From Rhizobium sp. 16-488-2b (GTDB taxonomy: Bacteria > Pseudomonadota > Alphaproteobacteria > Rhizobiales > Rhizobiaceae): a stretch of 64,000 bases of DNA. Position numbers and translations under genes: made by a program. The notes below the pieces were generated by a model. That model had not been told where the DNA came from and ran no database searches. It saw only the letters and a list, made by a program, of their open reading frames with translations. Within the stretch, counting starts at the first letter, position 1; every line of letters begins with the position of its first letter. Below are positions 55,820 through 64,000 of this stretch, piece by piece. Location: the NCBI RefSeq assembly GCF_017741815.1, contig NZ_JAGHMF010000007.1, forward strand, positions 124,001-188,000, read 5' to 3'.

Positions 55820-56452
55820 ATGCGTACGTTTATTGCTAGCCTGTTGGTTTCGACCGTTGCCCTTGGTGGCTTTTCCGCTGCTTACGCGGCCGATGCCGTC
55901 GATCAGATCCCGGAAGCCCCGGTCGCCCAGAACGACGTTGCCCCGACCGGCAACTGGCAGGGCTTCTATCTCGGTGGCGCCGGCACCTACAACATGGGCG
56001 GCTTCGCTCACGACTATAACGCTCGCGCTTTCGGCGGCCAGATCTACAGCGGTTACAACTGGCAGCAGGGCCAGATCGTATACGGTGTCGAAGGTGACAT
56101 CGGCTACTCCGGCGCTGACGGCGCTGTCGACGGCGGCACTGCCAAGAACGAAGTCAACGGCTCGATCCGCGGTCGTATTGGTTACGACCTGAACCCCTTC
56201 CTGTTCTATGGTACGGCTGGTCTGGCCGCCACCAAGAACAAGTTCAGCAACGCCGCTGGTTCCGACAGCGACAGTGCTCTGGGCTACACGGTCGGCGCCG
56301 GTGCCGAAGCCATGGTGACCAACAACATCACGGCTCGTATCGAATACCGCTACACCGACTACCAGAAGAACGACTTCAACGTCGGCGGCGCGAACATCTC
56401 GCGCGGCTATGACGAGCACAGCGTCAAGGTCGGTATCGGCATGAAGTTCTGA
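55820..56452 (+). CDS. Outer-membrane beta-barrel protein (Omp25/RopB-like)
   Basis: 210-residue small barrel. Signal peptide of 23 residues (ends AYA-ADA). The mature part has eight amphipathic strands: GNWQGFYLGGAGTYNMGGF through a terminal HSVKVGIGMKF ending in Phe, the outer-membrane assembly signal. Rhizobial RopB and Brucella Omp25/Omp31 are this fold. The start at 55820 is 6 bases past AAGGAG; an ATG directly abutting the site at 55814 is less favourable. A terminator follows at 56472-56502. Confidence 0.9.
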   Translation: MRTFIASLLVSTVALGGFSAAYAADAVDQIPEAPVAQNDVAPTGNWQGFYLGGAGTYNMGGFAHDYNARAFGGQIYSGYNWQQGQIVYGVEGDIGYSGADGAVDGGTAKNEVNGSIRGRIGYDLNPFLFYGTAGLAATKNKFSNAAGSDSDSALGYTVGAGAEAMVTNNITARIEYRYTDYQKNDFNVGGANISRGYDEHSVKVGIGMKF

Positions 56453-56471
56453 TCATCCGATCAGGGAAATG

Positions 56472-56502
56472 AAAAAAGCCGGGGCATCGCTCCGGCTTTT
56501 TT
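56472..56502 (+). terminator. Terminator of the outer-membrane protein gene
   Basis: AAAAAAGCCGG / CCGGCTTTTTT 11-bp stem with a 9-base loop; the 3' arm gives TTTTTT. May also serve the converging SDR gene. Confidence 0.9.
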
Positions 56503-56522
56503 GTTGCGTTTCGTTTGGGGCG

Positions 56523-57362
56523 TCATTCCCCCTCGGGAAAGTCCGTCGACACCGCGAGTTCCCGCCATGCGGCCAGCTCCTCGGCAACGCTTGCGTTCTT
56601 CTTCTCGATCGCAGCCACCGTGTCGCTGCCGAAGGGCATGCGCAGCGGCGGATTGTCGGAATGCGCCAGTGTGATCATCGCCTTGGCGAAGCGGGCAGGG
56701 TCGCCTGGCTGCTGGTGGTTATGGCTGGCGGCAAAGTCGCGCATCGCTCCCACAGGTGTCTCGGCGTAGTCGGCGATCGAGCTTGGGCTGACTGACAGCG
56801 AGGTTTCGTCGAGGAAGTCGGTGCGGAAGAAGCCGGGTTCGACGACTGTCGCCTTGATGCCGAGCGGCGCGACCTCGGCGGCAAGCGCTTCCGTCAGTCC
56901 TTCGACCGCGAACTTGGTCGAGCAATAGACGCCCCAGCCGGCATGTGAGACATAGCCGCCGATCGACGAGATGTTGAGGATATGGCCGGAACGCTGGCGG
57001 CGCATATGCGGCAGCACCGCGCGCGTCACCTTCAGCAGGCCGAAGACATTGGCCGCGTAGAGCTTCTCGATCTCGTCGTTGGTCGCCTCTTCAACGGCAC
57101 CCAGCAGGCCGAAGCCGGCATTGTTGAGCAGGATGTCGATCCGGCCGAAGCGCTTGACGGCCTGCTCGGCGGCGGCGTGCGCCGAGGCTTCATCCGTCAC
57201 ATCAAGCGCGACCGTCAACAGATTCGAATGATTCTGGAATTTTTCCTGCAGACCTTTCGGATTGCGCGCCGTGGCGACGACGGCATCGCCGGCATTGAGA
57301 GCTTCCTGGGTGATAAGGGCGCCGAAACCGCGCGACGCACCAGTGATGAACCAAACACGCAT
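56523..57362 (-). CDS. SDR family oxidoreductase
   Basis: 279 residues. Cofactor motif TGASRGFG (8-15), NNAGFGL near residue 81, YCSTKFA near 147-153. Resembles the large SDR group of 3-oxoacyl reductase-like enzymes with extended C-termini. Divergent from a LysR gene (57470), which is likely its regulator. Substrate unknown. Confidence 0.87.
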   Translation of the reverse strand: MRVWFITGASRGFGALITQEALNAGDAVVATARNPKGLQEKFQNHSNLLTVALDVTDEASAHAAAEQAVKRFGRIDILLNNAGFGLLGAVEEATNDEIEKLYAANVFGLLKVTRAVLPHMRRQRSGHILNISSIGGYVSHAGWGVYCSTKFAVEGLTEALAAEVAPLGIKATVVEPGFFRTDFLDETSLSVSPSSIADYAETPVGAMRDFAASHNHQQPGDPARFAKAMITLAHSDNPPLRMPFGSDTVAAIEKKNASVAEELAAWRELAVSTDFPEGE

Positions 57363-57469
57363 GACGTTTTCCTTTCGGGTTGTGATTTGCTGACACCCCG
57401 AAACTAGCCTATGGGCATAGATGAGAGAATTTACCTTCTACTCCATGAGCTAGTGAGAAATACTCATCA

Positions 57470-58375
57470 ATGAAACGTGTGCGCTCGACCGATCTTGCGA
57501 TCTTCCTGGCGATCGCCAATCACCGAAGCTTTCGCAAGGCCGCCGTAGAGCTCGCCGTCACGCCTTCGGCGCTGAGCCACGCGCTGAGAGCGATCGAGGA
57601 GCGGCTGGAAGTCCGCCTCGTCAACCGAACCACTCGTGGCGTGGCGCTGACGGAGGCAGGCGAGCGGCTTTTCGATCGCATTCGCCCGGCCTTCCTCGAT
57701 ATCGACGCCGCACTGGATGATCTCGACACCTTCCGCGGTCAGCCCTACGGCAAGCTGCGCATCAACACACCCCGCGCCGCCGCCAAGCTCGTGCTGCTGC
57801 CGATCGCCTCGCGCTTCCTGAAAGCTCATCCGTCCGTCGAGGTCGATATCGTCATCGATGATGCCCTTGTCGACATGGTCTCGTCAGGCTTCGATGCGGG
57901 CATACGCTTCGGCGAAAGCATCGCGGCGGATATGATCGCGGTCCCCATCGGGCCGCGCCACAGCTTCGCGGTCGTCGGTACGCCGGGCTATTTCGAGGGC
58001 AGGGGCAGGCCGCAGACGCCGCATGATCTGAAAGACCACGTCTGCATCCGGTTCCGCTTTGCTGGCGGCGCCTTCTATCATTGGGAATTCGAACGCGGCG
58101 GCATCGAGTTGGAGATCGAGGTGCGGGGCCCGCTGACGCTAGGCGACCAAGACATCATGCGCGACGCCGTGTTGCAGGGCGACGGGCTGGGTTATCTGTT
58201 CGAGGATCAGGTGCGTGACGAGATCGAGACGGGCAAATTGGTGCGGGTGCTTGAGGATTGGTGCCCCTATTATCCGGGCTTCTTCCTCTATTATCCGAGC
58301 CGCCGGCAGCTGCCGACGGCGTTGCGCGCCTTCATCGATTTCGTGAAAGCGGAGCGCGATCGCGCTCAGCCCTGA
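57470..58375 (+). CDS. LysR family transcriptional regulator
   Basis: 301 residues. N-terminal wHTH: LAIFLAIANHRSFRKAAVEL then VTPSALSHALRAIEERLEVRLVNRTTRG; C-terminal periplasmic-binding-protein-like effector domain. Divergently transcribed from the SDR gene with a 107-base gap, containing CTATG GG CATAG at 57409-57420; the target SDR is therefore a good candidate. Inducer unknown. Confidence 0.93.
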   Translation: MKRVRSTDLAIFLAIANHRSFRKAAVELAVTPSALSHALRAIEERLEVRLVNRTTRGVALTEAGERLFDRIRPAFLDIDAALDDLDTFRGQPYGKLRINTPRAAAKLVLLPIASRFLKAHPSVEVDIVIDDALVDMVSSGFDAGIRFGESIAADMIAVPIGPRHSFAVVGTPGYFEGRGRPQTPHDLKDHVCIRFRFAGGAFYHWEFERGGIELEIEVRGPLTLGDQDIMRDAVLQGDGLGYLFEDQVRDEIETGKLVRVLEDWCPYYPGFFLYYPSRRQLPTALRAFIDFVKAERDRAQP

Positions 58376-58965
58376 GGCTTGAGCTCCGCATAGGCGGGGA
58401 ACTTCTTCTCGAAGGTCCTGAGCCAGCCGATCAGCTCGGAGTGCTCGGCCTCCCACTGGCCATGAAAGCGCAGGTCGAGATACCCCAGCGTTGCCGCCAG
58501 CGAGAAGTGGCCGCCATGCAGCTTCTTGCCGATCTTCGGCAGGTGGACGCTCAGGTGATTGAGGCCGCTGATGACCTTCTTCCACTGCCGGTCGATCCAC
58601 GGCTGGTGGATCTTTTCCTCGTCGCGAAAGCGGCGCTCATAGACGATGGCGAGCAGGCAGTCGCAAATGCCGTCGCAAAGGGCTTCCAGCACCTCTGCTT
58701 CCGTGCGCTTGCCGTTCTTCGACGGATAGAGCTGCTTGCCCTTGAGGCGGCCGAAATAATGCATGATCGCGACGCTGTCGAAGACAGACACGCCGTCATC
58801 CGTCAGCACGGTCGGGATCTTGCCCAGCGGATTGTTGTCGACGAGGATCGCGGGGCCGGCATTGGTATCGACACGGATCTCGGTCGCGTCTAGCTCAAGA
58901 TAGCGCGCGGCCATCCGGACCTTGCTGGAATAGGGGGAGGCGGGCGCGCAAAGGATCTTCATCAT
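58366..58965 (-). CDS. Glutathione S-transferase family protein
   Basis: 199 residues with thioredoxin-like N-domain (CAPASPYSSKVRMAARYLELD, N-terminal active-site Ser/Cys region) and all-helical C-domain. Family GST with unknown substrate. Overlaps the LysR 3' end by 10 bases on the opposite strand. Confidence 0.88.
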   Translation of the reverse strand: MMKILCAPASPYSSKVRMAARYLELDATEIRVDTNAGPAILVDNNPLGKIPTVLTDDGVSVFDSVAIMHYFGRLKGKQLYPSKNGKRTEAEVLEALCDGICDCLLAIVYERRFRDEEKIHQPWIDRQWKKVISGLNHLSVHLPKIGKKLHGGHFSLAATLGYLDLRFHGQWEAEHSELIGWLRTFEKKFPAYAELKPQG

Positions 58966-59035
58966 CGGTCTCTTTCAAAATGCCTGGCAACGGACTTGCA
59001 ATGTGGCCGGACTATTTCGTGCCGCAAAGAGTCGG

Positions 59036-59908
59036 TCAATCCTCTTTCACGGCCTTGTTTTCACCGCGCAGCCAGAACGCCCGGTGCGAGGCATAGCGGT
59101 CCTGCGCCATGTGATCCCTGAGCGCTGGCAGCAGCTGGTGCAGCTCGTCCTTGAGCGTATAGGGCGGGTTGACGATGATCAGCCCCGAGCCGGTCAGTCC
59201 GGTCACCATCCCCCGGTCGCTGCGCACGGTGAGCTCGGCGCAGAGTGTCTTCGGAATGTCCAGCGCCTGCAGCGCCTCGTGGAATTCCTTGATCGGCGCA
59301 CCCTTCTTGATCGGATACCAGAGGCAGTATGTGCCGCCGGGAAAGCGGCGATAGGCCTTGGCGAGACCATCGACCAGCCGCTCGTACTCGCCGCCTTCCT
59401 CGAAGGGCGGATCGACAAGCACGATGCCGCGCTTCTCCTTCGGCGGCAGATGCGCGCCAAGCGACAGCCAGCCGTCGAGTTCGGTGATGCGGGCATGATG
59501 GTCGCCTTCGAACAGGCGATGCAGCCGCTGGAAATCCTCGGGATGTAGCTCCATCGCCGAAAGCCGGTCCTGCGGACGGAACAGCATGCGCGAGAGCTTC
59601 GGCGAGCCGGGATAGTAGCGCATGCCGCCGTCAGGATTGAGCTCGCGGATCGCGGTCAGGTAGGGTTCCAGCAATTCGGCCACCTGCGGCGAAAGCTCGG
59701 CCTCCATGATCTTGCCGATCCCTTCGCGCCATTCGCCTGTCTTCTGCGCCTCTTCCGAGGAAAGATCGTAGAGCCCGATGCCGGCATGCGTGTCGAGCAC
59801 GCGGAAGCCCGCATCCTTCTTCTGCATGTAGCGGACGAGACGCGCGAGAACCGCGTGCTTTAGGACATCGGCAAAGTTGCCCGCATGGTAGATGTGGCGG
59901 TAGTTCAT
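59036..59908 (-). CDS. rlmJ: 23S rRNA (adenine(2030)-N6)-methyltransferase
   Basis: 290 residues, YhiR/RlmJ family. Starts MNYRHIYHAGNFADVLKH, with the methyltransferase motif VDPPFEEGGEYERLV (DPPF type). Conserved RlmJ features LPPKEKRGIVLVDPPF and NPPYTLKDEL are visible. The size is close to E. coli RlmJ (280). Confidence 0.95.
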   Translation of the reverse strand: MNYRHIYHAGNFADVLKHAVLARLVRYMQKKDAGFRVLDTHAGIGLYDLSSEEAQKTGEWREGIGKIMEAELSPQVAELLEPYLTAIRELNPDGGMRYYPGSPKLSRMLFRPQDRLSAMELHPEDFQRLHRLFEGDHHARITELDGWLSLGAHLPPKEKRGIVLVDPPFEEGGEYERLVDGLAKAYRRFPGGTYCLWYPIKKGAPIKEFHEALQALDIPKTLCAELTVRSDRGMVTGLTGSGLIIVNPPYTLKDELHQLLPALRDHMAQDRYASHRAFWLRGENKAVKED

Positions 59909-59990
59909 TTTCGCTGATGCCTACATGAATTCGCGTGGGGGACGTCGTTTCCGGCTTTTGGCCGGTTTCCGGTTGGAATATAGAAACTCC

Positions 59991-62129
59991 ATGAACATTG
60001 CGACCCCCATCGAAGCCAAATCCCCGAAGTCCTCCGTCCGGATCGGCCACACCGCCTGTCCGCACGACTGTCCCTCCACCTGCGCGCTGGAGGTGGAGGT
60101 CACGGATGATGGGCGGATCGGCCGCGTGCGCGGGGCAAACGACCACAGCTACACCTCGGGCGTGATCTGCGCCAAGGTCGCCCGATACGCCGAGCGCCTC
60201 TATCACCCAGACCGCCTGATGCACCCGCTGCGCCGCAAGGGCGCCAAGGGGGCAGGGCAGTGGCAGCAGATCTCCTGGGACGCCGCGCTTGATGAAATCG
60301 CCGAAGCCTTCGTCAAAGCCGAGGCCAAGGATGGCAGCGAGGCGATCTGGCCCTATTACTACGCCGGCACCATGGGCTGGGTACAGCGCGACAGCATCGA
60401 CCGCCTGCGCCATGCCAAGCGTTATTCCGGCTTCTTCTCGTCGATCTGCACAAACCCGGCCTGGACCGGCTTCACTATGGCGACTGGCGTGCTCAGAGGC
60501 CCGGATCCGCGCGAAATGGCGCGCACCGATTGCGTCGTCATCTGGGGCACCAACGCCGTCGCCACGCAGGTCAACGTCATGACCCACGCGATCAAGGCGC
60601 GCAAGGAACGCGGCGCCAAGATCGTCGTCATCGATATCTACGACAGCCCGACGATGAAGCAGGCCGATCTGGCGCTGATCCTCAAACCGGGCACCGATGC
60701 AGCGCTCGCCTGCGCCGCCATGCATATCGCCTTCCGTGACGGCTATGCCGACCGCGCCTATATGGCGAAATATGCTGACGATCCCGCTGGCCTCGAAGCG
60801 CATCTGAAAACGAAGACGCCGGAATGGGCCGCCGCCATCACCGGGCTTTCGGTCGAGGAGATCGAGGCCTTCGGCAAACTCGTCGGCACGACAAAGAAGA
60901 CCTTCTTTCGTCTCGGCTACGGCTTCACCCGCCAGCGCAACGGCGCGGTCGCCATGCATGCGGCAGCCTCGGTCGCAACCGTTCTCGGCTCGTGGCAATA
61001 TGAAGGCGGCGGCGCCTTCCACTCAAACAGCGACATCTTCCGCATGAACAACGCGGAACTGACCGGCAAGTCGATGAAGGATGCCGACATCCGCATGATC
61101 GACCAGTCGCAGATCGGCCGCGCCTTGACGGGTGACGCCGTGGCGCTCCGCCATCGCGGCCCCGTCACCGCCATGCTGATCCAGAACACCAACCCTGTTA
61201 ATATCGCGCCCGAGCAGCGGCTGGTGAAGCGCGGTTTCGCCCGCGACGATCTCTTCGTCGCCGTCCACGAGCAGTTCATGACCGATACCGCCGAGATGGC
61301 CGATATCGTCATCCCCGCCACCATGTTCGTCGAACATGACGATATCTATCGCGCCGGTGGCCAGAACCACATTCTGCTCGGCCCGAAGCTGGTCGAGCCG
61401 CCGGAAACGGTGCGCACCAATCTCTTCGTCATCGAGGAGCTGGCCAAGCGCCTCGGCGTTGCCGATCGTCCTGGCTTCGGCTTCACCGCGCGCGAGATGA
61501 TCGACCGCGTTCTCCAATCGAGCGAACTCCCCGGCTACGACCATTTCCTCGAGCACAAATGGTTCGACCGCCAGCCCGATTTCGACGACGCGCATTTCAT
61601 CAACGGCTTCGCCCATCCAGACGGCCGCTTCCACTTTCGTCCCGATTGGCGCAACCAGCCGGCGCCGAACCGCCCGCCGGAAGCCGTCGGCCTGCTTGGC
61701 CCTTATCCGGAGCTGCCGCCGTTCCCGGATCAGGTCGACGTGATTGAAGTCGCCGATGCCGAGCATCCGTTCCGCCTCGCCACATCGCCCGCCCGCAACT
61801 TCCTGAACTCCAGCTTCGCCGAGACCAAGACCTCGCGTCAGAAGGAAGGACGACCGGAGCTCATGATCAATCCCGCCGATGCGGAAGCCCAAGACATCGC
61901 CCACGGCGATCTCGTCCAGGTCGGCAATGCGAGAGGCGAAGTCCGCCTGCATGCCAAGCTGACGACCGAGGTGAAACCGGGCGTGCTGATCGCCGAGGGC
62001 CTGTGGCCGAACAAGGCGCATGTGGATGGTGAAGGCATCAACGTTTTGACCGGCGCCGATCCCGTCGCGCCCTATGGCGGCGCCGCCGTCCACGACAACA
62101 AGGTTTGGCTTCGCAAGGATGCGGCATGA
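59991..62129 (+). CDS. Molybdopterin oxidoreductase (DMSO reductase family, formate dehydrogenase-like)
   Basis: 712 residues. N-terminal 4Fe-4S motif with Cys23, Cys27, Cys31 and Cys60 (TACPHDCPSTC... GVIC). Molybdopterin domains include RSTDNPA-like binding and a C-terminal molydopterin-dinucleotide-binding domain (LATSPARNFLNS). Cys153 in SSICTNPAW may be the Mo ligand. The start is ATG 59991; the frame extends upstream to 59925. No beta/gamma electron-transfer partner is adjacent. Assimilatory nitrate-reductase and formate dehydrogenase alternatives can't be separated here. Confidence 0.85.
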   Translation: MNIATPIEAKSPKSSVRIGHTACPHDCPSTCALEVEVTDDGRIGRVRGANDHSYTSGVICAKVARYAERLYHPDRLMHPLRRKGAKGAGQWQQISWDAALDEIAEAFVKAEAKDGSEAIWPYYYAGTMGWVQRDSIDRLRHAKRYSGFFSSICTNPAWTGFTMATGVLRGPDPREMARTDCVVIWGTNAVATQVNVMTHAIKARKERGAKIVVIDIYDSPTMKQADLALILKPGTDAALACAAMHIAFRDGYADRAYMAKYADDPAGLEAHLKTKTPEWAAAITGLSVEEIEAFGKLVGTTKKTFFRLGYGFTRQRNGAVAMHAAASVATVLGSWQYEGGGAFHSNSDIFRMNNAELTGKSMKDADIRMIDQSQIGRALTGDAVALRHRGPVTAMLIQNTNPVNIAPEQRLVKRGFARDDLFVAVHEQFMTDTAEMADIVIPATMFVEHDDIYRAGGQNHILLGPKLVEPPETVRTNLFVIEELAKRLGVADRPGFGFTAREMIDRVLQSSELPGYDHFLEHKWFDRQPDFDDAHFINGFAHPDGRFHFRPDWRNQPAPNRPPEAVGLLGPYPELPPFPDQVDVIEVADAEHPFRLATSPARNFLNSSFAETKTSRQKEGRPELMINPADAEAQDIAHGDLVQVGNARGEVRLHAKLTTEVKPGVLIAEGLWPNKAHVDGEGINVLTGADPVAPYGGAAVHDNKVWLRKDAA

Positions 62130-62725
62130 CGAAATTTGAAAAGGCGAAGGCCGAGATCATCCAGGAAAGGACGCTCTCGGATGGCTGGACGCGGCTCAGC
62201 ACCTACGAGGTCGATTACACCAACTCCGATGGCGAAACGCACCGCATCCACCGCGAGATCTACCACCGCACCCCCGCCGCCACGATCCTGCTGCACGACC
62301 CGAAGCGCGACACCGTCGTCCTCGTCCGCCAGTTCCGTCTGCCCGTCTACCTCCACGGCGAGCCGGCGTGGATGCTGGAAACGCCGGCCGGCCTGCTCGA
62401 TGGCGATGAGCCTGAGGCCGCCATCCGCCGCGAAGCGATCGAGGAGACCGGCTTCCGCGTCCGCGATGTCCGTTTCCTGTTCAAGGCCTACAGCTCGCCC
62501 GGCGCCAACGCCGAACTCGTCCACTTCTTCTCGGCCTCGATAGACACCGAAGACCGTGTCTCCGAAGGCGGTGGCTTGGCCGAGGAGCACGAGGACATCG
62601 AAGTCGTCGAAATCCCGCTCGATGAGGCAGTGGCGATGATTGCCAGCGGCGAGATTATCGACTTCAAGACGATCATTCTGCTGCAATGGGCGGCGCTGAA
62701 TAGGGCTGCCTTGAATAAGCCCTAA
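62126..62725 (+). CDS. nudK: NUDIX hydrolase, NudK-like (GDP-mannose pyrophosphatase)
   Basis: 199 residues. Nudix box near residues 89-111 (GLLDGDEPEAAIRREAIEETGF). The SPGANAELVHFF segment matches NudK, the E. coli GDP-mannose pyrophosphatase. ATGA overlap with the molybdopterin oxidoreductase supports the start and coupling, though no shared pathway is evident. Confidence 0.9.
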   Translation: MTKFEKAKAEIIQERTLSDGWTRLSTYEVDYTNSDGETHRIHREIYHRTPAATILLHDPKRDTVVLVRQFRLPVYLHGEPAWMLETPAGLLDGDEPEAAIRREAIEETGFRVRDVRFLFKAYSSPGANAELVHFFSASIDTEDRVSEGGGLAEEHEDIEVVEIPLDEAVAMIASGEIIDFKTIILLQWAALNRAALNKP

Positions 62726-62801
62726 GGCATTCATTCGCATGTCATGAATCGGGGCTATCGGCTCCAGCCTGTCATAATTGCCTGATATGAGGAGAAAGCC
62801 G

Positions 62802-63965
62802 ATGTGGCTCAGCAATTTCACGATCGTTCTGCCGGATGAGGTCGTGAACAACGGCTCGGTGCGCATCGAGGATGGCGTCATCGCCGAGATCCGCCCGGAG
62901 ACGGTCGCCAATGCGGCAATCGATGGCGATGGCCGCCTGCTGATGCCGGGGTTCGTCGATCTCCACGGCGACATGATCGAGCGCGAGATCGCGCCGCGTC
63001 CCAACGCCATGATGCCGATCGGCTTTTCCATCCACGAACTCGACAAGAAGCTCGCCGCCCACGGCGTGACGACCGCCTACGCCGCAGTCTCCTTCGCGAC
63101 CGAAAGCGTCTACGGCCATGTCCGCTCGCTGGAAACCACCTGCGCCGTCATCGAGGGCGTCAGCCGCTTCAAGGACAGCCTCCTGATCGATCACCGCGTT
63201 CATGCGCGTTACGAGATCACCAATGTCGGCGCGGCCCCGGCGCTTGAAAAGCTGCTGGATGCCGGCCATGTCGACATGGTGTCGCTGACCGACCATACGC
63301 CGGGGCAGGGCCAGTACAACGACATCCAGAGCTATATCCTGAGCATGGCCGAGCGCCGTGCCATCTCCGAGGAAATGGCCGCCGAGATGGTCGCCAAGCG
63401 CATCGCCATGCGTGACAATCCGGAGATCGAGACCACGCTTCGCCATATCGTCGACCTGTCGCTGCGCCACAAGCTGTCGCTCGCCTCGCATGACGACGAT
63501 AGCGCCGAGAAGGTGGCTGAGATGCATGCAATGGGCGTCACGATCAGCGAATTCCCGGTAACGCTGCCGGCAGCCGAGGAAGCGCGCCGCCGTGGCCTCT
63601 GGACGCTGATGGGCGCGCCGAATGCGCTGCGCGGCCAGTCTATGTCGGGCAATCTGAGCGCGCTCGATGCCGCCCGCGCCGGCGTCCTCTCCGTCATCGC
63701 CGCCGACTATCATCCGGCCGCCTTCGTGCCGGGCATCTTCAAGATCGCCGAGGCCACCAACCTGCCGACCGCCGTTGCCATGGCAACCAAAAACGCCGCC
63801 CGCTCTGCCGGCCTCACCGACCGCGGCGAAATCGCCATCGGCCAGCGCGCCGATCTGGTAGTCGTCGAAGCCGGCGACATCCACCGCATCCGCGCCACCT
63901 TCCGCGGCGGCCGCTTCGTCTACAGCGACGGCACGCTGCACCAGCCGCGGGCGATCGCGGCGTAG
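62802..63965 (+). CDS. phnM: PhnM-like alpha-D-ribose 1-methylphosphonate 5-triphosphate diphosphatase
   Basis: 387-residue amidohydrolase of the PhnM family. DLHGDMIERE (metal His) and ASHDDDSAEKV (SHDDD is a PhnM hallmark), with the AMDYHP-like VIAADYHPAAF. The start is the ATG at 62802 with AGGAG 8 bases upstream. PhnM belongs to the C-P lyase pathway; no other phn gene is in the window (it ends shortly after), so this may be a stand-alone copy. 76 bases after nudK. Confidence 0.85.
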   Translation: MWLSNFTIVLPDEVVNNGSVRIEDGVIAEIRPETVANAAIDGDGRLLMPGFVDLHGDMIEREIAPRPNAMMPIGFSIHELDKKLAAHGVTTAYAAVSFATESVYGHVRSLETTCAVIEGVSRFKDSLLIDHRVHARYEITNVGAAPALEKLLDAGHVDMVSLTDHTPGQGQYNDIQSYILSMAERRAISEEMAAEMVAKRIAMRDNPEIETTLRHIVDLSLRHKLSLASHDDDSAEKVAEMHAMGVTISEFPVTLPAAEEARRRGLWTLMGAPNALRGQSMSGNLSALDAARAGVLSVIAADYHPAAFVPGIFKIAEATNLPTAVAMATKNAARSAGLTDRGEIAIGQRADLVVVEAGDIHRIRATFRGGRFVYSDGTLHQPRAIAA

Positions 63966-64000
63966 GGGGTGATCCGATCAAGTGAGCAGCGGTGCGTTTT

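Overview
The window is a stretch of chromosome from an alphaproteobacterium of the order Rhizobiales, most likely Rhizobium, Agrobacterium or a close relative. The evidence is high-GC sequence, dense mostly minus-strand gene clusters, and gene orders typical of rhizobial chromosomes: rpsF-rpsR-DUF2232-rplI; fabD-fabG-acpP-fabF-mltG-yicC-gmk; lptF-lptG-lptD-surA-pdxA-rsmA; moaE-moaD-pgsA-uvrC. Two long palindromic intergenic elements resemble the RIME-type mosaic elements of rhizobia. The genus is an inference from content, not from a search.

Layout. 1-6.5 kb: 3' end of a Pcm-like methyltransferase gene, cimA, a five-gene chain (DUF559 nuclease-like gene, three tandem GFA-fold genes, proline iminopeptidase) joined by 4-base start/stop overlaps, and cysS. 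6.5-16.3 kb: GH25 lysozyme, SDR, purF, cvpA, then radA, alr and dnaB with one toxin-antitoxin module in each gap (ParDE-like between radA and alr, TumE/HVO_A0114-like between alr and dnaB). 16.6-19.9 kb: MarR-MFS-HlyD drug efflux operon. 19.9-22.7 kb: ribosomal S6/S18/L9 operon with a long leader. 22.7-24.9 kb: secreted esterase and Tas-like aldo/keto reductase. 25-31.6 kb: fatty-acid synthesis, cell-wall lytic transglycosylase, yicC and gmk. 31.6-40.2 kb: rsmA, pdxA, a SurA-like chaperone and LPS transport (lptD, lptG, lptF), followed upstream by an LpxF-like PAP2 phosphatase. 40.3-49.1 kb: pepA-holC, GrpB-like, galactose dehydrogenase-like, lipoprotein deacetylase, ABC-F, diguanylate cyclase, DinB-like and ndk. 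49.2-55.5 kb: lipoprotein and CGNR regulator divergent from a lone LivH-like permease, then moaE-moaD-pgsA-uvrC-SDR. 55.8-64 kb: outer-membrane barrel protein, LysR/SDR divergent pair, GST, rlmJ, a molybdopterin oxidoreductase coupled to a NudK-like hydrolase, and a PhnM-like amidohydrolase.

Most of the window is core housekeeping. No phage, integrase, IS element, CRISPR array, tRNA or rRNA was seen. The most notable signals are (i) the TumE-type toxin-antitoxin module, whose predicted promoter has a perfect 16-bp inverted repeat over the spacer and -10 and appears to start transcription at the toxin ATG; (ii) a near-perfect 13-bp inverted repeat between the CGNR regulator and the lone LivH-like permease; (iii) three tandem GFA paralogues sharing a C-terminal HPDHDT motif; and (iv) two long intergenic palindromes.
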